Shown here piece by piece: positions 1 to 8,522 of a DNA stretch of 64,000 bases. Position numbers and translations under genes: made by a program. The stretch spans positions 1 to 64,000 of the forward strand of contig NZ_JALKBD010000003.1 in NCBI RefSeq assembly GCF_023015905.1, read 5' to 3'. The notes beneath the pieces were generated by a model. The model ran no database searches and had not been told where the DNA came from. It saw only the letters and a list, made by a program, of their open reading frames with translations. The stretch comes from Arenibacter sp. F20364 (GTDB lineage Bacteria > Bacteroidota > Bacteroidia > Flavobacteriales > Flavobacteriaceae). The number at the start of each line of letters is the position of its first letter. Position 1 is the first letter of the stretch.

Positions 1-452
1 ACAATTTCTCCGATGGCACCATCAGTATACCCGGCCAACTTAATAGCTTCAACATCCGAATTACTTACCCTTCCACCTTTTTGTACCAAGGACTTGGCAA
101 AGATCAGTGCAGCCTCTACTTTAGGATCGTTATTTTTACCTTCCCTAGCCAGCTGCAAAGAATCGGTATCTATATTGGCCAATTTCTCACCAATAAAGGA
201 GTGGGCAGATAAACAGTAGTTACAGGCATTGTCCTCAGCCACGGCCAAAGCGATCAGCTCGCCCAATTTTCCGCCCAAAGTTCCTTTGCCCAATGCATCG
301 CCAAGATTTAAATATCCTTCCAGTACAGCGGAAGAATTGCCCATAGTTCTCATCATATTGGGAACCATTCCCAATTTGGCCTGTATGCCATCAAATAATT
401 CTTTGGATCTTCCAGTTGCATCTTGGGGATCAAGTGCTTTTAAACGTGTCAT
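1..452 (-). CDS. AhpD-like carboxymuconolactone decarboxylase family protein (C-terminus off window)
   Basis: The minus-strand reading frame opens at an ATG ending at 452 and runs off the left edge without a stop, giving about 150 residues. It carries the AhpD-type core with Cys77 and Cys80 in a CNYC motif and His84, preceded by EDNA. That is the redox-active CxxC plus His of alkylhydroperoxidase-like proteins. The family includes peroxidase partners and gamma-carboxymuconolactone decarboxylases, so the substrate cannot be read from the sequence. A second protein with the same CxxC spacing lies at 2834-3397. The protein is probably cytoplasmic, since no signal peptide is visible. The family call is secure; a specific reaction is not. 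Confidence 0.85.
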   Translation of the reverse strand, partial: MTRLKALDPQDATGRSKELFDGIQAKLGMVPNMMRTMGNSSAVLEGYLNLGDALGKGTLGGKLGELIALAVAEDNACNYCLSAHSFIGEKLANIDTDSLQLAREGKNNDPKVEAALIFAKSLVQKGGRVSNSDVEAIKLAGYTDGAIGEI

Positions 453-1028
453 AATTTTTAATTTGAGGTTATACGTCGCTATCGACATTACAAAGTTGCC
501 ATGATGGGACGGGTTATAAAATGGATGATGCACGCCAGTTGATGGATATTTTTCCCTACGCCCCCAAAAAAAAGGCTTCCAATCGCCAAATATATGTGTG
601 CTTGTACAAAAGGGATGGACAATAAAAGAATAGGGGGCCGAACACCTAGGCATCTGACCCCCAACAACACTAACCAATTTCCCCATCTTGTAATAGCTAT
701 TGAGATCCCTTACAAGTTCATTGGTCGTATAGACCTTGCTCGGCACCATTTTATAATTGGTCTAGTCGCTTGCTTTCCGTACAAACCTGGTAATTTGGCC
801 GATCCTGTGGCATGGCTAACCACTACAACCTTAAATTAAGCTTCGAAAAGATCCCTTATAGGTGAATCGAAAAAGTCCTTACCGAACAAAACTCATAAAG
901 GAGCTCGGCAGCTTAAAATTTAAAAAAGAAGTTACCGTATTCATGGGGTTTGTTTCTATCGGTACACCATGGACAAGCTTGGTCAGACGCATAATCTATT
1001 TTCAATTATACTATAAGGTGGGGGCAAT
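453..1028. other. Intergenic, no convincing gene; possible decayed coding sequence
   Basis: About 576 bases without an intact gene. On the minus strand around 650-830 one frame reads as protein-like sequence (for example PSKVYTTNELVRDLN) but is broken by stops and matches no family I recognise. It may be an eroded gene. Small open frames here look accidental. Confidence 0.4.
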
Positions 1029-1337
1029 TTATACTACTTCACTAATCTGAACTTCTGGTTTTACACTAGTAAAGTTTGGAAGGTCGCCCAATATCGTTTC
1101 AGCATTGGCGCCGAATGATTGTTGAAAAGACTCCATTGATTCAAAAACCAAATTGGCAATTACTACATACGGTGAGGCTTCCTCTGGACTAATCCCAGCG
1201 AGACCGAAATTCACATCGGATGAAACAATCGCTTCACCTAATAAATCTTTTAATAATTGACCGTGCTTATTTACATAATAGTCTTTGTCGAATTTTAAAT
1301 CTGAACTATTAGGGTACATTACTGTTAACTTGATCAT
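1029..1337 (-). CDS. EthD-like ferredoxin-fold protein
   Basis: A 102-residue protein beginning MIKLTVMYPNSS, with a DKDYYVNKHGQLLKDLL segment typical of EthD/DUF-type dimeric alpha+beta barrel proteins. The pattern is an opening beta strand, a 'Y..KH' segment, and a later VIANLVFESMESFQ. EthD proteins bind small hydrophobic compounds and often accompany degradation or quinone-modifying enzymes. The actual substrate is unknown. It lies downstream of gap on the same strand with a 75-bp gap and between two AhpD-like genes, so a role in stress or aromatic metabolism is possible, but only by context. The length is normal for the family. Confidence 0.75.
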   Translation of the reverse strand: MIKLTVMYPNSSDLKFDKDYYVNKHGQLLKDLLGEAIVSSDVNFGLAGISPEEASPYVVIANLVFESMESFQQSFGANAETILGDLPNFTSVKPEVQISEVV

Positions 1338-1412
1338 CTTTATAGATTATTTAAAGTGACGGATTAGATTTGATATTCTTGTTTTTAACAAATATCTACC
1401 TCACGTATTATT

Positions 1413-2405
1413 TTAAATTTCGGATAAAATTTGGCGAATCATTTGATTTGTAAAACCCCATTCGTTATCATACCACGTCATCACCTTAAGTAAATCTCCA
1501 TCTACCACTCTAGTCATGCCCAGGTCTACAGTTGATGCATGGGAATTTTTAATAATATCTGAAGACACCAATGGCTCATCTGTAGTGGACAAAATATTCT
1601 TATATCTCTTGGTATCTGCTTCCTCCTTAAAAATAGCATTAACTTCCTCGACTGTTACCTTGCGCTCCATAACAAAAGTTAAATCGGACATTGATCCAAC
1701 CGGTATAGGAACTCGTAGAGCAACACCATCAAACTTATCTGTATACTCCGGTAGTGCCTTAGTAGTGGCAATCGCAGCACCTGTAGTAGTGGGAACAATG
1801 TTCTCTGCGCCTGCACGGCCCATTCTAAGGTTTTTTGCCGATGGGGCGTCGACTATACCCTGAGAGGCCGTATAGGCATGCACTGTAGTCATTATGGCTT
1901 TCTTGATACCAATTCTACGACCTAAAACCTCTACTATGGGACTAATGTTATTGGTTGTACAGCTGGCACAGGAAAATATATTTGTGGCACCATCCCCGGA
2001 ATTAACGCCATGTACAACAGTTGGTAAATCCTCACTTTTCGTAGGGGCAGAAATTATAACAGATTTAGCTCCTGCCTTAATATGCTTTTTTGCATCATCA
2101 CTTTTTGTGAAAAAACCGGTACTTTCAATAACTACATCAATCTTTTCCTTTGCCCATGGCAACTCTTCCGGGTTACGAAGTGAGTTGTATTTTATTTTTT
2201 TACCGTCTATTATAAGATTGGATTCATCATGTGAAACTTCCTTTTCATATATACCGTAAACTGAATCATACTTCAGTAAATAGGCTATATTCTCTATAGG
2301 GACGATATCATTGACCGCTATAAGTTCTAATTCCGGGGTATCAAGAATTACTTTTAAAGAAGCGCGACCAATACGCCCCATTCCGTTTATTGCTATTTTT
2401 TTCAT
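1413..2405 (-). CDS. gap: Glyceraldehyde-3-phosphate dehydrogenase, type I
   Basis: A 330-residue GAPDH, full length. It interconverts glyceraldehyde 3-phosphate and 1,3-bisphosphoglycerate with NAD(P) and phosphate in glycolysis and gluconeogenesis. The Rossmann motif NGMGRIGR lies at residues 7-14. The catalytic Cys149 sits in SCASCTTN, and His176 in TTVHAYT completes the pair. The C-terminal WYDNEWGFTNQM is typical. The start is the ATG directly before KKIAINGMG. Flavobacteria often carry more than one gap gene; the neighbours here (AhpD, EthD) are not glycolytic, so this may be the accessory copy. The function is well supported, the physiological role less so. Confidence 0.96.
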   Translation of the reverse strand: MKKIAINGMGRIGRASLKVILDTPELELIAVNDIVPIENIAYLLKYDSVYGIYEKEVSHDESNLIIDGKKIKYNSLRNPEELPWAKEKIDVVIESTGFFTKSDDAKKHIKAGAKSVIISAPTKSEDLPTVVHGVNSGDGATNIFSCASCTTNNISPIVEVLGRRIGIKKAIMTTVHAYTASQGIVDAPSAKNLRMGRAGAENIVPTTTGAAIATTKALPEYTDKFDGVALRVPIPVGSMSDLTFVMERKVTVEEVNAIFKEEADTKRYKNILSTTDEPLVSSDIIKNSHASTVDLGMTRVVDGDLLKVMTWYDNEWGFTNQMIRQILSEI

Positions 2406-2833
2406 TTTGTTTTTTTTAATCGTTAAATTTTAAAACGTCGCATAGTTTTATGCTTTTCGTCAATATTTATTCTAAACAGCCATTAGGCTATCTACTGCAA
2501 AACCTTGGAAAGTCTTTTTATTTATTTCCACTACTCAAGTGGAAGTATACGCGAATCATCCGCTTATAAGGAATACACAATAATTTTTGATTGCTGTGTA
2601 ACAGTATTTTTTTGTTCCAATTTTTATTTTAGAATTCTTATTACTTGAGCTCAAATAAACTTGTCCCATTCCGTTTGGTACACAAAACCAACTCTCCTAT
2701 GTACTGATATTGTTAAAGTACTTTTATATGGAACTTTTGCGATTTCATTTCTTTGCCTTAAGTAATCTTTAATCAGTAAACCTTCCTGAAAATCGGAAGG
2801 TTTACAACTAAGAAGCAGTAATTTTTGTGTCTA
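2406..2833. other. Intergenic with upstream region of gap and a hairpin
   Basis: 428 bases between gap and the next AhpD-like gene. The part next to 2405 must hold the gap promoter and leader, but no clear -33/-7 pair was identified. It contains one perfect inverted repeat near 2776-2805 (listed separately). No gene was seen. Confidence 0.5.
2776..2805 (-). terminator. Hairpin downstream of the AhpD-like gene
   Basis: An 11-bp perfect inverted repeat (GTAAACCTTCC / GGAAGGTTTAC) with an 8-nt loop. It sits about 30 bp past the stop of the 2834-3397 gene in its direction of transcription. There is no long T tract after the stem, so termination is likely but not certain. Confidence 0.5.
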
Positions 2834-3397
2834 TTATGAAACCACTTTTTCTTTGGACCATGCAAACTTTTTAAACGCTCCATCAACTGGTGTGTTTGCG
2901 ATATGGTTAGTATAGTTGCTGATTACTTTTTGAGATAATCCCAAAATGATTTCCAACACCTGTGCCTCACCATAGCCGGCCGCATAAAATTTATCCAAAT
3001 CTTCTTGAGTAACATGACCACGATTACGAACAATGGTCAATGTCAAAGTTCTTAACGCTTCTAATTTTTCATCAGCAAGTGGAGTTTCGTTACGTAATGC
3101 CTCGGTAATAGCCTCATCTACTTTCATCATTTTTGCAATACCAGTATGTGCAGGCACACAGTAGTGACAGGAGTGTTCTACATTTATAGTTTGCCAAACA
3201 ACTGTTAATTCCTCTTCGTTGAACGATGAGTCCATAAATAATTGATGTAAGGTTTGATAGGCATCTAAAATTTTAGGAGCTGCAGCTAGAACACCATGTA
3301 GACCAGGTATCATACCGTATGCCTTTTGTGAATTTTCCAATAATTGCCTGCTACCTTCCGGAGCTGATTCAATGTTGTGAACTTTTAATTTAGTCAT
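2834..3397 (-). CDS. Carboxymuconolactone decarboxylase / AhpD family protein
   Basis: I start this at the ATG of MTKLKVHN (3397), giving 187 residues; a start five codons further upstream is possible but adds an atypical MIIYI. The AhpD core is clear: HSCHYCVPAHTG with Cys77, Cys80 and His84, the redox CxxC and proton-relay His of the family. A C-terminal YTNHIANTPVD..F segment matches longer carboxymuconolactone decarboxylase-like proteins of Bacteroidetes. It is a distant paralogue of the protein at 1-452. It is monocistronic, with a hairpin after its end and an inverted repeat just upstream. Role is probably in peroxide or radical stress. Confidence 0.85.
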   Translation of the reverse strand: MTKLKVHNIESAPEGSRQLLENSQKAYGMIPGLHGVLAAAPKILDAYQTLHQLFMDSSFNEEELTVVWQTINVEHSCHYCVPAHTGIAKMMKVDEAITEALRNETPLADEKLEALRTLTLTIVRNRGHVTQEDLDKFYAAGYGEAQVLEIILGLSQKVISNYTNHIANTPVDGAFKKFAWSKEKVVS

Positions 3398-4144
3398 TAT
3401 GTATATTATCAAAGTTAATTATATCTAAGCAAACGCTTAGTTTAAGTAAAAAAAAATATCCTTGTTTCTAAAATGTAGTATCCTATATTTTAGAAGATGT
3501 CTATAACAAAATTCAAAGGACGTTCAAAATTCAAAAATAATTTTCACTAAAAAATTGGCCAATTTCTTAATTTCTTATTCTCTATATAAGACGCCATTTT
3601 TTAGAATCCTTACAAACAAATCACTCTGTGTATTAAAAAAACATCCCCGAAACTGCAAGAATGAACGGATATAGTTATTAAATCTGCCACTCTATTGCGT
3701 TGCGCATAGGTGTGTTCGGACCGCAATATGGCATAAGGGAAGAATATTACATTTTTGGACCCAACAACCTCCACTAGTAGCTAGATGCCTCCTTAGTTCA
3801 ATCAAAAAATATTACACTGCATGCTAAAAGAACATTGTCCCAAAGGGCGTAGATGTTTTGGAAATAGGTCACAGGATAAGCTTTATAAATAGCTGATCTT
3901 TAGCAGATTTATAGAAAATCCGACTGAAGATTCTCCTTGCCGGTTAAAATCAAACAACTAAAAGTAGGTAATTCAAGACTATGGGAAAAATTGCTAAGTA
4001 CTCAGGAAATTCTCACTAACACCTTCTTTGTTCAATTCTCCAAATTTGCAGCGTAATATATCAACAAAAATACGCAAGTAAATATGACCACAATCAATAC
4101 TCTTACAATAGGGCCGTTAATAACAGAAGAAAAAATGTCTTAGT
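3398..4144. other. Intergenic, about 750 bp, no gene seen
   Basis: A long A+T-rich spacer between divergent genes. Apart from an imperfect 16-bp inverted repeat at 3425-3440 (CTAAGC-AAAC-GCTTAG), about 28 bp upstream of the AhpD-like start, I see no coding potential or RNA gene. The repeat could be an operator. Confidence 0.45.
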
Positions 4145-4500
4145 ATGAACTGGAATATCTCAATAGCGATTATCCCGGGTATTGGGATGTTTGTTTCGTC
4201 AACTGCCTTCCAAATGATGCGCATTAGTGCTGAAATAAAAATTCTGCTTAAGGAAAATAAAAATAATTTTCTGCAACATATTGCCTATTTAAAAATAATG
4301 CAACCTAACCCCCAACTAGAGTATCCACCTTGTTTTACTTAGTTTCAACTTTACTTGTATTGTCTGGTATTGGGAAGGGCATTTATGAAATGAATGAAAG
4401 TGGTGAGTGGATAATTTTCACAGCTGTAACATGTACCATTACAGCTTTGGGCATTTTAATAGAGTACAACTATAACACTGAAAAAATCAAAAGAAAATAA
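4145..4500 (+). pseudogene. Small membrane protein interrupted by a frameshift (DUF2721-like)
   Basis: The first frame starts ATG at 4145 (MNWNISIAIIPGIG) and stops at 4340. From about 4309 a second frame reads STLFYLVSTLLVLSGIGKG and ends EKIKRK at 4500. Adding one C in the C5 run at 4309-4313 would join both into a protein of about 118 residues with three hydrophobic segments: one near the N-terminus (PGIGMFVSSTAF), then YLVSTLLVLSGIG, then IIFTAVTCTITALGIL. The layout resembles DUF2721 membrane proteins, but I am not sure of the family. A real mutation and a homopolymer sequencing error are both possible. It lies 64 bp upstream of the thioredoxin reductase fusion on the same strand. Confidence 0.6.
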
Positions 4501-4564
4501 CACTATTACAAACAAATTAACCACAATACGGGAATAAATAAAAACAATAAAAAACAATACTATT

Positions 4565-5977
4565 ATGAATAATGAAATAACCCTTTACGGCGCAGATTGG
4601 TGTCCAGATTGTAGAAGAGCAAAAACTTTCTTAAAAGAAAATCATATTGATTACACATCTATTGATGTAGATTTGGATGAATCTGCAAGCCAAAAAGTGG
4701 AAGAAATAAATAATGGCAAAAGAATTATTCCTACGCTTATTATAAACGATAAGTCATTTACCAATCCTGATAATGCTATTCTTGCTTCAGAGTTAGGAGT
4801 AAATGATGAGGGGCGCGTACAATTATTTGGAGCGGATTGGTGCCCAGATTGTTTAAGAGCCAAACGATTCTTGCGGGACAATAGTATAAATTATCAGTAT
4901 ATAGATGTGGATGACCATGATTGGGCTACCAAAAAAGTAGAAAAAATTAATAATGGAAAGAGAATAATACCTACCCTACTGATTGATAATACACCATTCA
5001 CCAATCCTGATAATGCTCAACTAAAGGAGACGCTAAAAATAAATGCAATCAAAGAAAATAAAGTATTCGATGTAATAATCATAGGAGGTGGTGCTGCTGG
5101 TTTAACCACTTCAATCTATGCTCAACGCGACAAGTTTGATACTTTAATCCTAGAAAAGAAGACTATAGGGGGTAATGCATTTTTAACCGAAAAAATTGAA
5201 AATTATCCCGGGTTTACCTCTATATCGGGTCCCGCTCTCGTCGATAAGATGGAAGAACAAGCCAAAACCTATGGAGCAACAATTAAAACCGGTCAAGAAG
5301 TAAGCGATATAATCAAGGAAAATGAACACTTCAAAGTTATTACTAAAACAGACATTTTTTTTGGTAAGTCAATTGTTTTATCAACGGGTTCAACCTACAA
5401 GCGGCTAGATATCCCGGGAGAGGAAGAACTCATTGGCAGCGGAGTTCATTTTTGTGCTACTTGCGATGGAGCTTTTTATCGGGATAAAGAGGTAATCGTT
5501 ATTGGCGGAGGTAATTCAGCTGTTGAAGAAAGTATATTTCTTTCAGGTTTCGCTAAAAAAGTAAAAATTATAAATAGAAAAGAACAATTCTCGGCTTCGC
5601 AAACTGCCATAGAAAAGCTAAGTGATATTGATAACATTGAACAACACCACAACATAGAATCCGTTGAATTTTTACTCAATAAGAAAGGAAGGTTCAATGG
5701 ACTAAAAGTAATAGACACATTAACTGGAGGGCAAAATGTTCTTAAGGCCGATGGAGTATTTATATTCATAGGACTTATTCCCAACAATCAATCTTTTAAG
5801 GGCTTGGTAGATTTAAATGACAAAGGCTATATCAAGTCGAGTGGGCTGGGAAATACTTCAGTACCCGGTATTTTTGCTGCCGGAGATAACCGGGAAGGAG
5901 CCATTGCCCAAGTTGCGGCTGCTACTGGAGAAGGTGTATTGGCTAGTTACGGAGTTCGTGAATTTTTAATGAAATAA
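4565..5977 (+). CDS. Tandem glutaredoxin-like domains fused to thioredoxin reductase
   Basis: A 470-residue cytoplasmic flavoprotein. Residues 1-80 and 81-160 are two glutaredoxin-like domains, near repeats of each other, each with ADWCPDC (Cys13/16 and Cys93/96), a GKRIIPTL cis-Pro segment and FTNPDNA. From about 168 a complete thioredoxin reductase follows: FAD motif IIIGGGAAGL, redox pair CATC (Cys297/300), NAD(P)H motif VIGGGNSAVEES, and a C-terminal GDNREGAIAQVAAATGEG that closes the FAD site. It likely passes electrons from NADPH through FAD and CATC to the fused N-terminal dithiols, making a self-contained disulfide reductase. Single glutaredoxin-thioredoxin reductase fusions are known; the duplicated front domain is unusual. 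Thioredoxin lies at 7478. Confidence 0.92.
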   Translation: MNNEITLYGADWCPDCRRAKTFLKENHIDYTSIDVDLDESASQKVEEINNGKRIIPTLIINDKSFTNPDNAILASELGVNDEGRVQLFGADWCPDCLRAKRFLRDNSINYQYIDVDDHDWATKKVEKINNGKRIIPTLLIDNTPFTNPDNAQLKETLKINAIKENKVFDVIIIGGGAAGLTTSIYAQRDKFDTLILEKKTIGGNAFLTEKIENYPGFTSISGPALVDKMEEQAKTYGATIKTGQEVSDIIKENEHFKVITKTDIFFGKSIVLSTGSTYKRLDIPGEEELIGSGVHFCATCDGAFYRDKEVIVIGGGNSAVEESIFLSGFAKKVKIINRKEQFSASQTAIEKLSDIDNIEQHHNIESVEFLLNKKGRFNGLKVIDTLTGGQNVLKADGVFIFIGLIPNNQSFKGLVDLNDKGYIKSSGLGNTSVPGIFAAGDNREGAIAQVAAATGEGVLASYGVREFLMK

Positions 5978-6250
5978 TAACCTTAACTCACTTTACTTTT
6001 CAAAAAGGACGACTTTTTAAGCCATGCGTTTTGTACTTTATGAGGAGTGGTATTTTGCCCATAAAAGAATATTGTTTGGTCACTACAAAGCCTACTAAAA
6101 TGGACAAAGCCAAGTTCGCCACAACTGACAATTTTATAAAGGATAAGCCATGGTTTACATTTAATGGTGCACTGAAAAAAAACTATTTACTGTTTTCCAA
6201 ACAATTACAGACTACAGTTGATTTATTTAAAAACCGCTTAATTTAAGCAT

Positions 6251-7063
6251 ATGAAGACAATAAGCATAGAAATTAGAAACAGAAAAAATCAATTTCTGGC
6301 AACAAAAATTGACTTTCCAAACAATCGGCGACCCCAAAAATTTGCCATATTTGCTCATTGTTTTACCTGTACAAGCCAACTTAACGCGGTTAGGAACATT
6401 AGTACAGCTCTAAGCGATAGAGGTATCGCAGTAGCCAGGTTTGATTTTACTGGCCTGGGCAAAAGTGAAGGAGAATTTGCCAACAGTCATTTTGAAGCCA
6501 ATGTAGAAGATTTATTGGATGTCAATGCTTTTTTAAGTGACCATTTTCAAGCCCCTGAACTCATCGTTGGGCATTCACTTGGAGGCAGTGCTGCAATTGT
6601 AGCTGCAGCCAAATTAAAAAATATAAATGCCGTTGCAACTATTGGTGCACCTGCCGATGTGCAACATACCCTAAAGCACTTTTCCAGCCAGGTAAAAGAC
6701 CTGAAAATGGGCGATAGTTCTGAGGTTGTCATAAGTGGTAGGAAATTTACCATTAGTTGGGATTTTGTGGAAGGGTTTAAAAGACACAAATTATCTGATA
6801 CTATAAAATCATTGCGAAAGCCAATTTTGATACTACATTCCCCATTTGATGAAATAGTAGGTATTGAGAATGCCCATGAAATATATCATAATGCCATACA
6901 CCCCAAGAGCTTTGTTTCATTAGACAATGCCAATCACCTTTTAACTAATAAGAAGGACAGTTTATATGCGGGGCAAGTAATAGCCTCTTGGGCAGACAGA
7001 TATATTAATTTGACAACCTCGGATAACACCAGCCAACCAAAATATAAATTGATTCATAATTAA
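6251..7063 (+). CDS. Alpha/beta hydrolase of the OsmC-partner type, OsmC domain absent
   Basis: A 270-residue alpha/beta hydrolase. Motifs: AHCFTCTSQLNAVRNIS (oxyanion region), FDFTGLGKSEGEF, nucleophile elbow GHSLGGSAA (Ser about 115), acid in HSPFDEIV, and His in NANHLL. This exact set is typical of the N-terminal half of bifunctional hydrolase-OsmC proteins (about 400 residues). Here the protein stops after YINLTTSDNTSQPKYKLIHN and no OsmC domain follows in any frame. The substrate is unknown; family members are linked to peroxide or thiol stress. It sits between the glutaredoxin-thioredoxin reductase fusion and a thioredoxin on the same strand. It is probably functional as a free hydrolase. 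Confidence 0.88.
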   Translation: MKTISIEIRNRKNQFLATKIDFPNNRRPQKFAIFAHCFTCTSQLNAVRNISTALSDRGIAVARFDFTGLGKSEGEFANSHFEANVEDLLDVNAFLSDHFQAPELIVGHSLGGSAAIVAAAKLKNINAVATIGAPADVQHTLKHFSSQVKDLKMGDSSEVVISGRKFTISWDFVEGFKRHKLSDTIKSLRKPILILHSPFDEIVGIENAHEIYHNAIHPKSFVSLDNANHLLTNKKDSLYAGQVIASWADRYINLTTSDNTSQPKYKLIHN

Positions 7064-7477
7064 ACCTTGGACCGAATATTTTGAGTTCCAGCATCTACAC
7101 GATCAATAAAGCTATTATAAATACAAAATACACGGTTACAAATTTGTTCAAATTTAAACTTGTGATCCACACGATAGATCATATCAACAGTGCTTATTAT
7201 TTTCCTTGGGATAGTTGAAATGCTAGAAGATAAAAACTTAATATGACAAAAAAATATACGGTCTAAACATTTTATAATCTAGCAGACGTCCATTATAAAT
7301 ATGGAATGAAAACGGAAAGTAAACCAGTTGAATGCCTAATACAAATAGTTGTTCAAAAATTATAGAACAATAGTTGTAAACGTTAGGGGAAAATTGCCAA
7401 CAGTCGATGAATTATTGCCTAACCTATTTTAACCACCTTTATAGACCTTTGTATAATAAAACAATAATAATTTTAAT
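7064..7477. other. Intergenic, no feature recognised
   Basis: 414 A+T-rich bases upstream of the thioredoxin gene. No coding frame, RNA or strong palindrome stands out. The thioredoxin promoter presumably lies in the last 100 bp. Confidence 0.4.
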
Positions 7478-7792
7478 ATGAGAACTATTCAGAACATTAA
7501 GGAGTTTAACACATTAATCGAAAGCAATAAGCCAATTTTATTAGACTTTTACGCAGATTGGTGTGGCCCTTGTCAAGCGCTTTTACCCACCATTGAAAAC
7601 CTCGCTAATGAGTATTCCGAAAAAGTGGAAATTGCCAAAATAAATGTTGACCAAAATCAAGAAATAGCGGCACATTTTAAAGTAAAAAGCATTCCGACCC
7701 TATACTTTTTAAAGGATAAGCAAGTGATAAATAAAATGCAAGGCTTACAATCAAAAAAAACATTATCCGATTACTTGGATAAATTAAGTTAA
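7478..7792 (+). CDS. trxA: Thioredoxin
   Basis: A 104-residue classic thioredoxin. The active site is ADWCGPCQ (Cys about 30 and 33), the cis-Pro is in VKSIPTLYF, and a conserved Asp lies in LLDFYADW. No signal peptide is present, so it acts in the cytoplasm as a general disulfide reductant, reduced by thioredoxin reductase. The nearby fusion at 4565 could supply electrons, though it already carries its own dithiol domains. Start is the ATG at MRTIQN. Flavobacteria usually have several thioredoxins; whether this is the housekeeping one cannot be told. Confidence 0.94.
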   Translation: MRTIQNIKEFNTLIESNKPILLDFYADWCGPCQALLPTIENLANEYSEKVEIAKINVDQNQEIAAHFKVKSIPTLYFLKDKQVINKMQGLQSKKTLSDYLDKLS

Positions 7793-8120
7793 TATGAACC
7801 TAAAAAATTGTGATTGCACTGGTCAATACCCAATATTTTTATATAAAAAATTAATTATTAGCACTCTGCTTTACCTTTACAGGTAAATTGGCCTATATAG
7901 ATTTTATATAAATTATCTTGCAAAAAAAACAGAATGAAATTGTAGTGTCCAATTTTACTGCCTATTGGTCATTGTCTCCACTGGTTAGCCTAAGAGTTTG
8001 AAACACATTTTGCGTTCTAATAAAGCATGCATAAAACATCTAATTTGTACGGTGCGTAATTCGGTGAGTAATCGCGTTTTTTCAATTCATAAAACACTAA
8101 TAATCAACATAATAAATCAA

Positions 8121-8145
8121 GGGTTTCAGTTCCTCTTTCTCCGCA
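8121..8145 (+). repeat. tRNA-Ser-like 3' terminal fragment
   Basis: 25 nt closely resembling the T-arm and acceptor 3' strand of flavobacterial serine tRNAs (a GGTTTCAGTTCC T-loop-like segment followed by CTCTTTCTCCGCA). No tRNA body lies upstream. Such fragments are often left by integration at tRNA genes. This is pattern recognition only. Confidence 0.35.
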
Positions 8146-8150
8146 AAAGG

Positions 8151-8255
8151 AAACCCATAACGAAAGTTATGGGTTTTTTGTTTCCTGCAGCCTCCGAAGT
8201 TTTCTTCGAAGAGGCGGAAGGAAACAAAAAACCTAACACGCGGAGCGGGTTATGG
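8151..8255. repeat. Nested palindromic (REP-like) element
   Basis: 8151-8161 and 8166-8176 form an 11-bp perfect stem (AAACCCATAAC / GTTATGGGTTT) with a GAAA tetraloop, followed by a short T run, so it can act as a terminator. Overlapping it, 8172-8186 and 8219-8233 form a 15-bp perfect inverted repeat (GGTTTTTTGTTTCCT and its complement) enclosing an inner stem GCCTC-GAAG-TTTT-CTTC-GAGGC. A GGGTTATGGTTT copy at about 8243-8255 can pair with the first arm instead, so the structures are mutually exclusive. Confidence 0.75.
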
Positions 8256-8522
8256 TTTCTATGCTTGCCCGGGATTACCTTTTTGGGGTGCACGAGTGGC
8301 AACGAGTGAATCCTGGTGAGGTACGAGCGTGACGCTCGCGCCAGCGGGGTTTACCTCAAAGTGGCGGAAGAACTGCTTGTTAATTTTATCCATTGATTGG
8401 ACTATTTTAAGCAGGAATTACATTCAACTGGCAAATAGATCCCGTATTTCCAAATTCAATTGTTGGAAGCTAGTTTGCTTCCTCCAATTTTTAAACTTTT
8501 CTTTTGATTCCCACTTGATTCC

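Larger units (their letters stand above)
7793..8522. other. Intergenic with structured palindromic element
   Basis: About 730 bases with no credible gene. The first 320 bp show nothing. From 8121 there is a tRNA-Ser-like 3' end, then a GC-rich nested palindromic element to about 8255, then further GC-rich sequence with short repeats (GAGCGT-G-ACGCTC near 8327-8339). Open frames across this block read through the palindromes and are unlikely to be genes. Confidence 0.55.

Noticed and set aside
488-670. 60-codon minus-strand open frame in the first spacer
   Set aside because: Composition and lack of any family pattern suggest chance; the protein-like stretch nearby is interrupted.
6031-6246. 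71-codon open frame starting at TTG between the thioredoxin reductase fusion and the hydrolase
   Set aside because: No recognisable domain, weak start, and another frame over the same stretch (from 6023) looks equally protein-like but is very short; possibly a gene remnant.
8050-8146. Complete tRNA gene ending at 8145
   Set aside because: Only the last 25 nt resemble a tRNA; no acceptor 5' strand, D-arm or anticodon arm is found upstream.
7998-8309. Open frame of 103 codons across the palindromic element
   Set aside because: It reads through perfect inverted repeats, so its amino-acid pattern is a by-product of the DNA structure.
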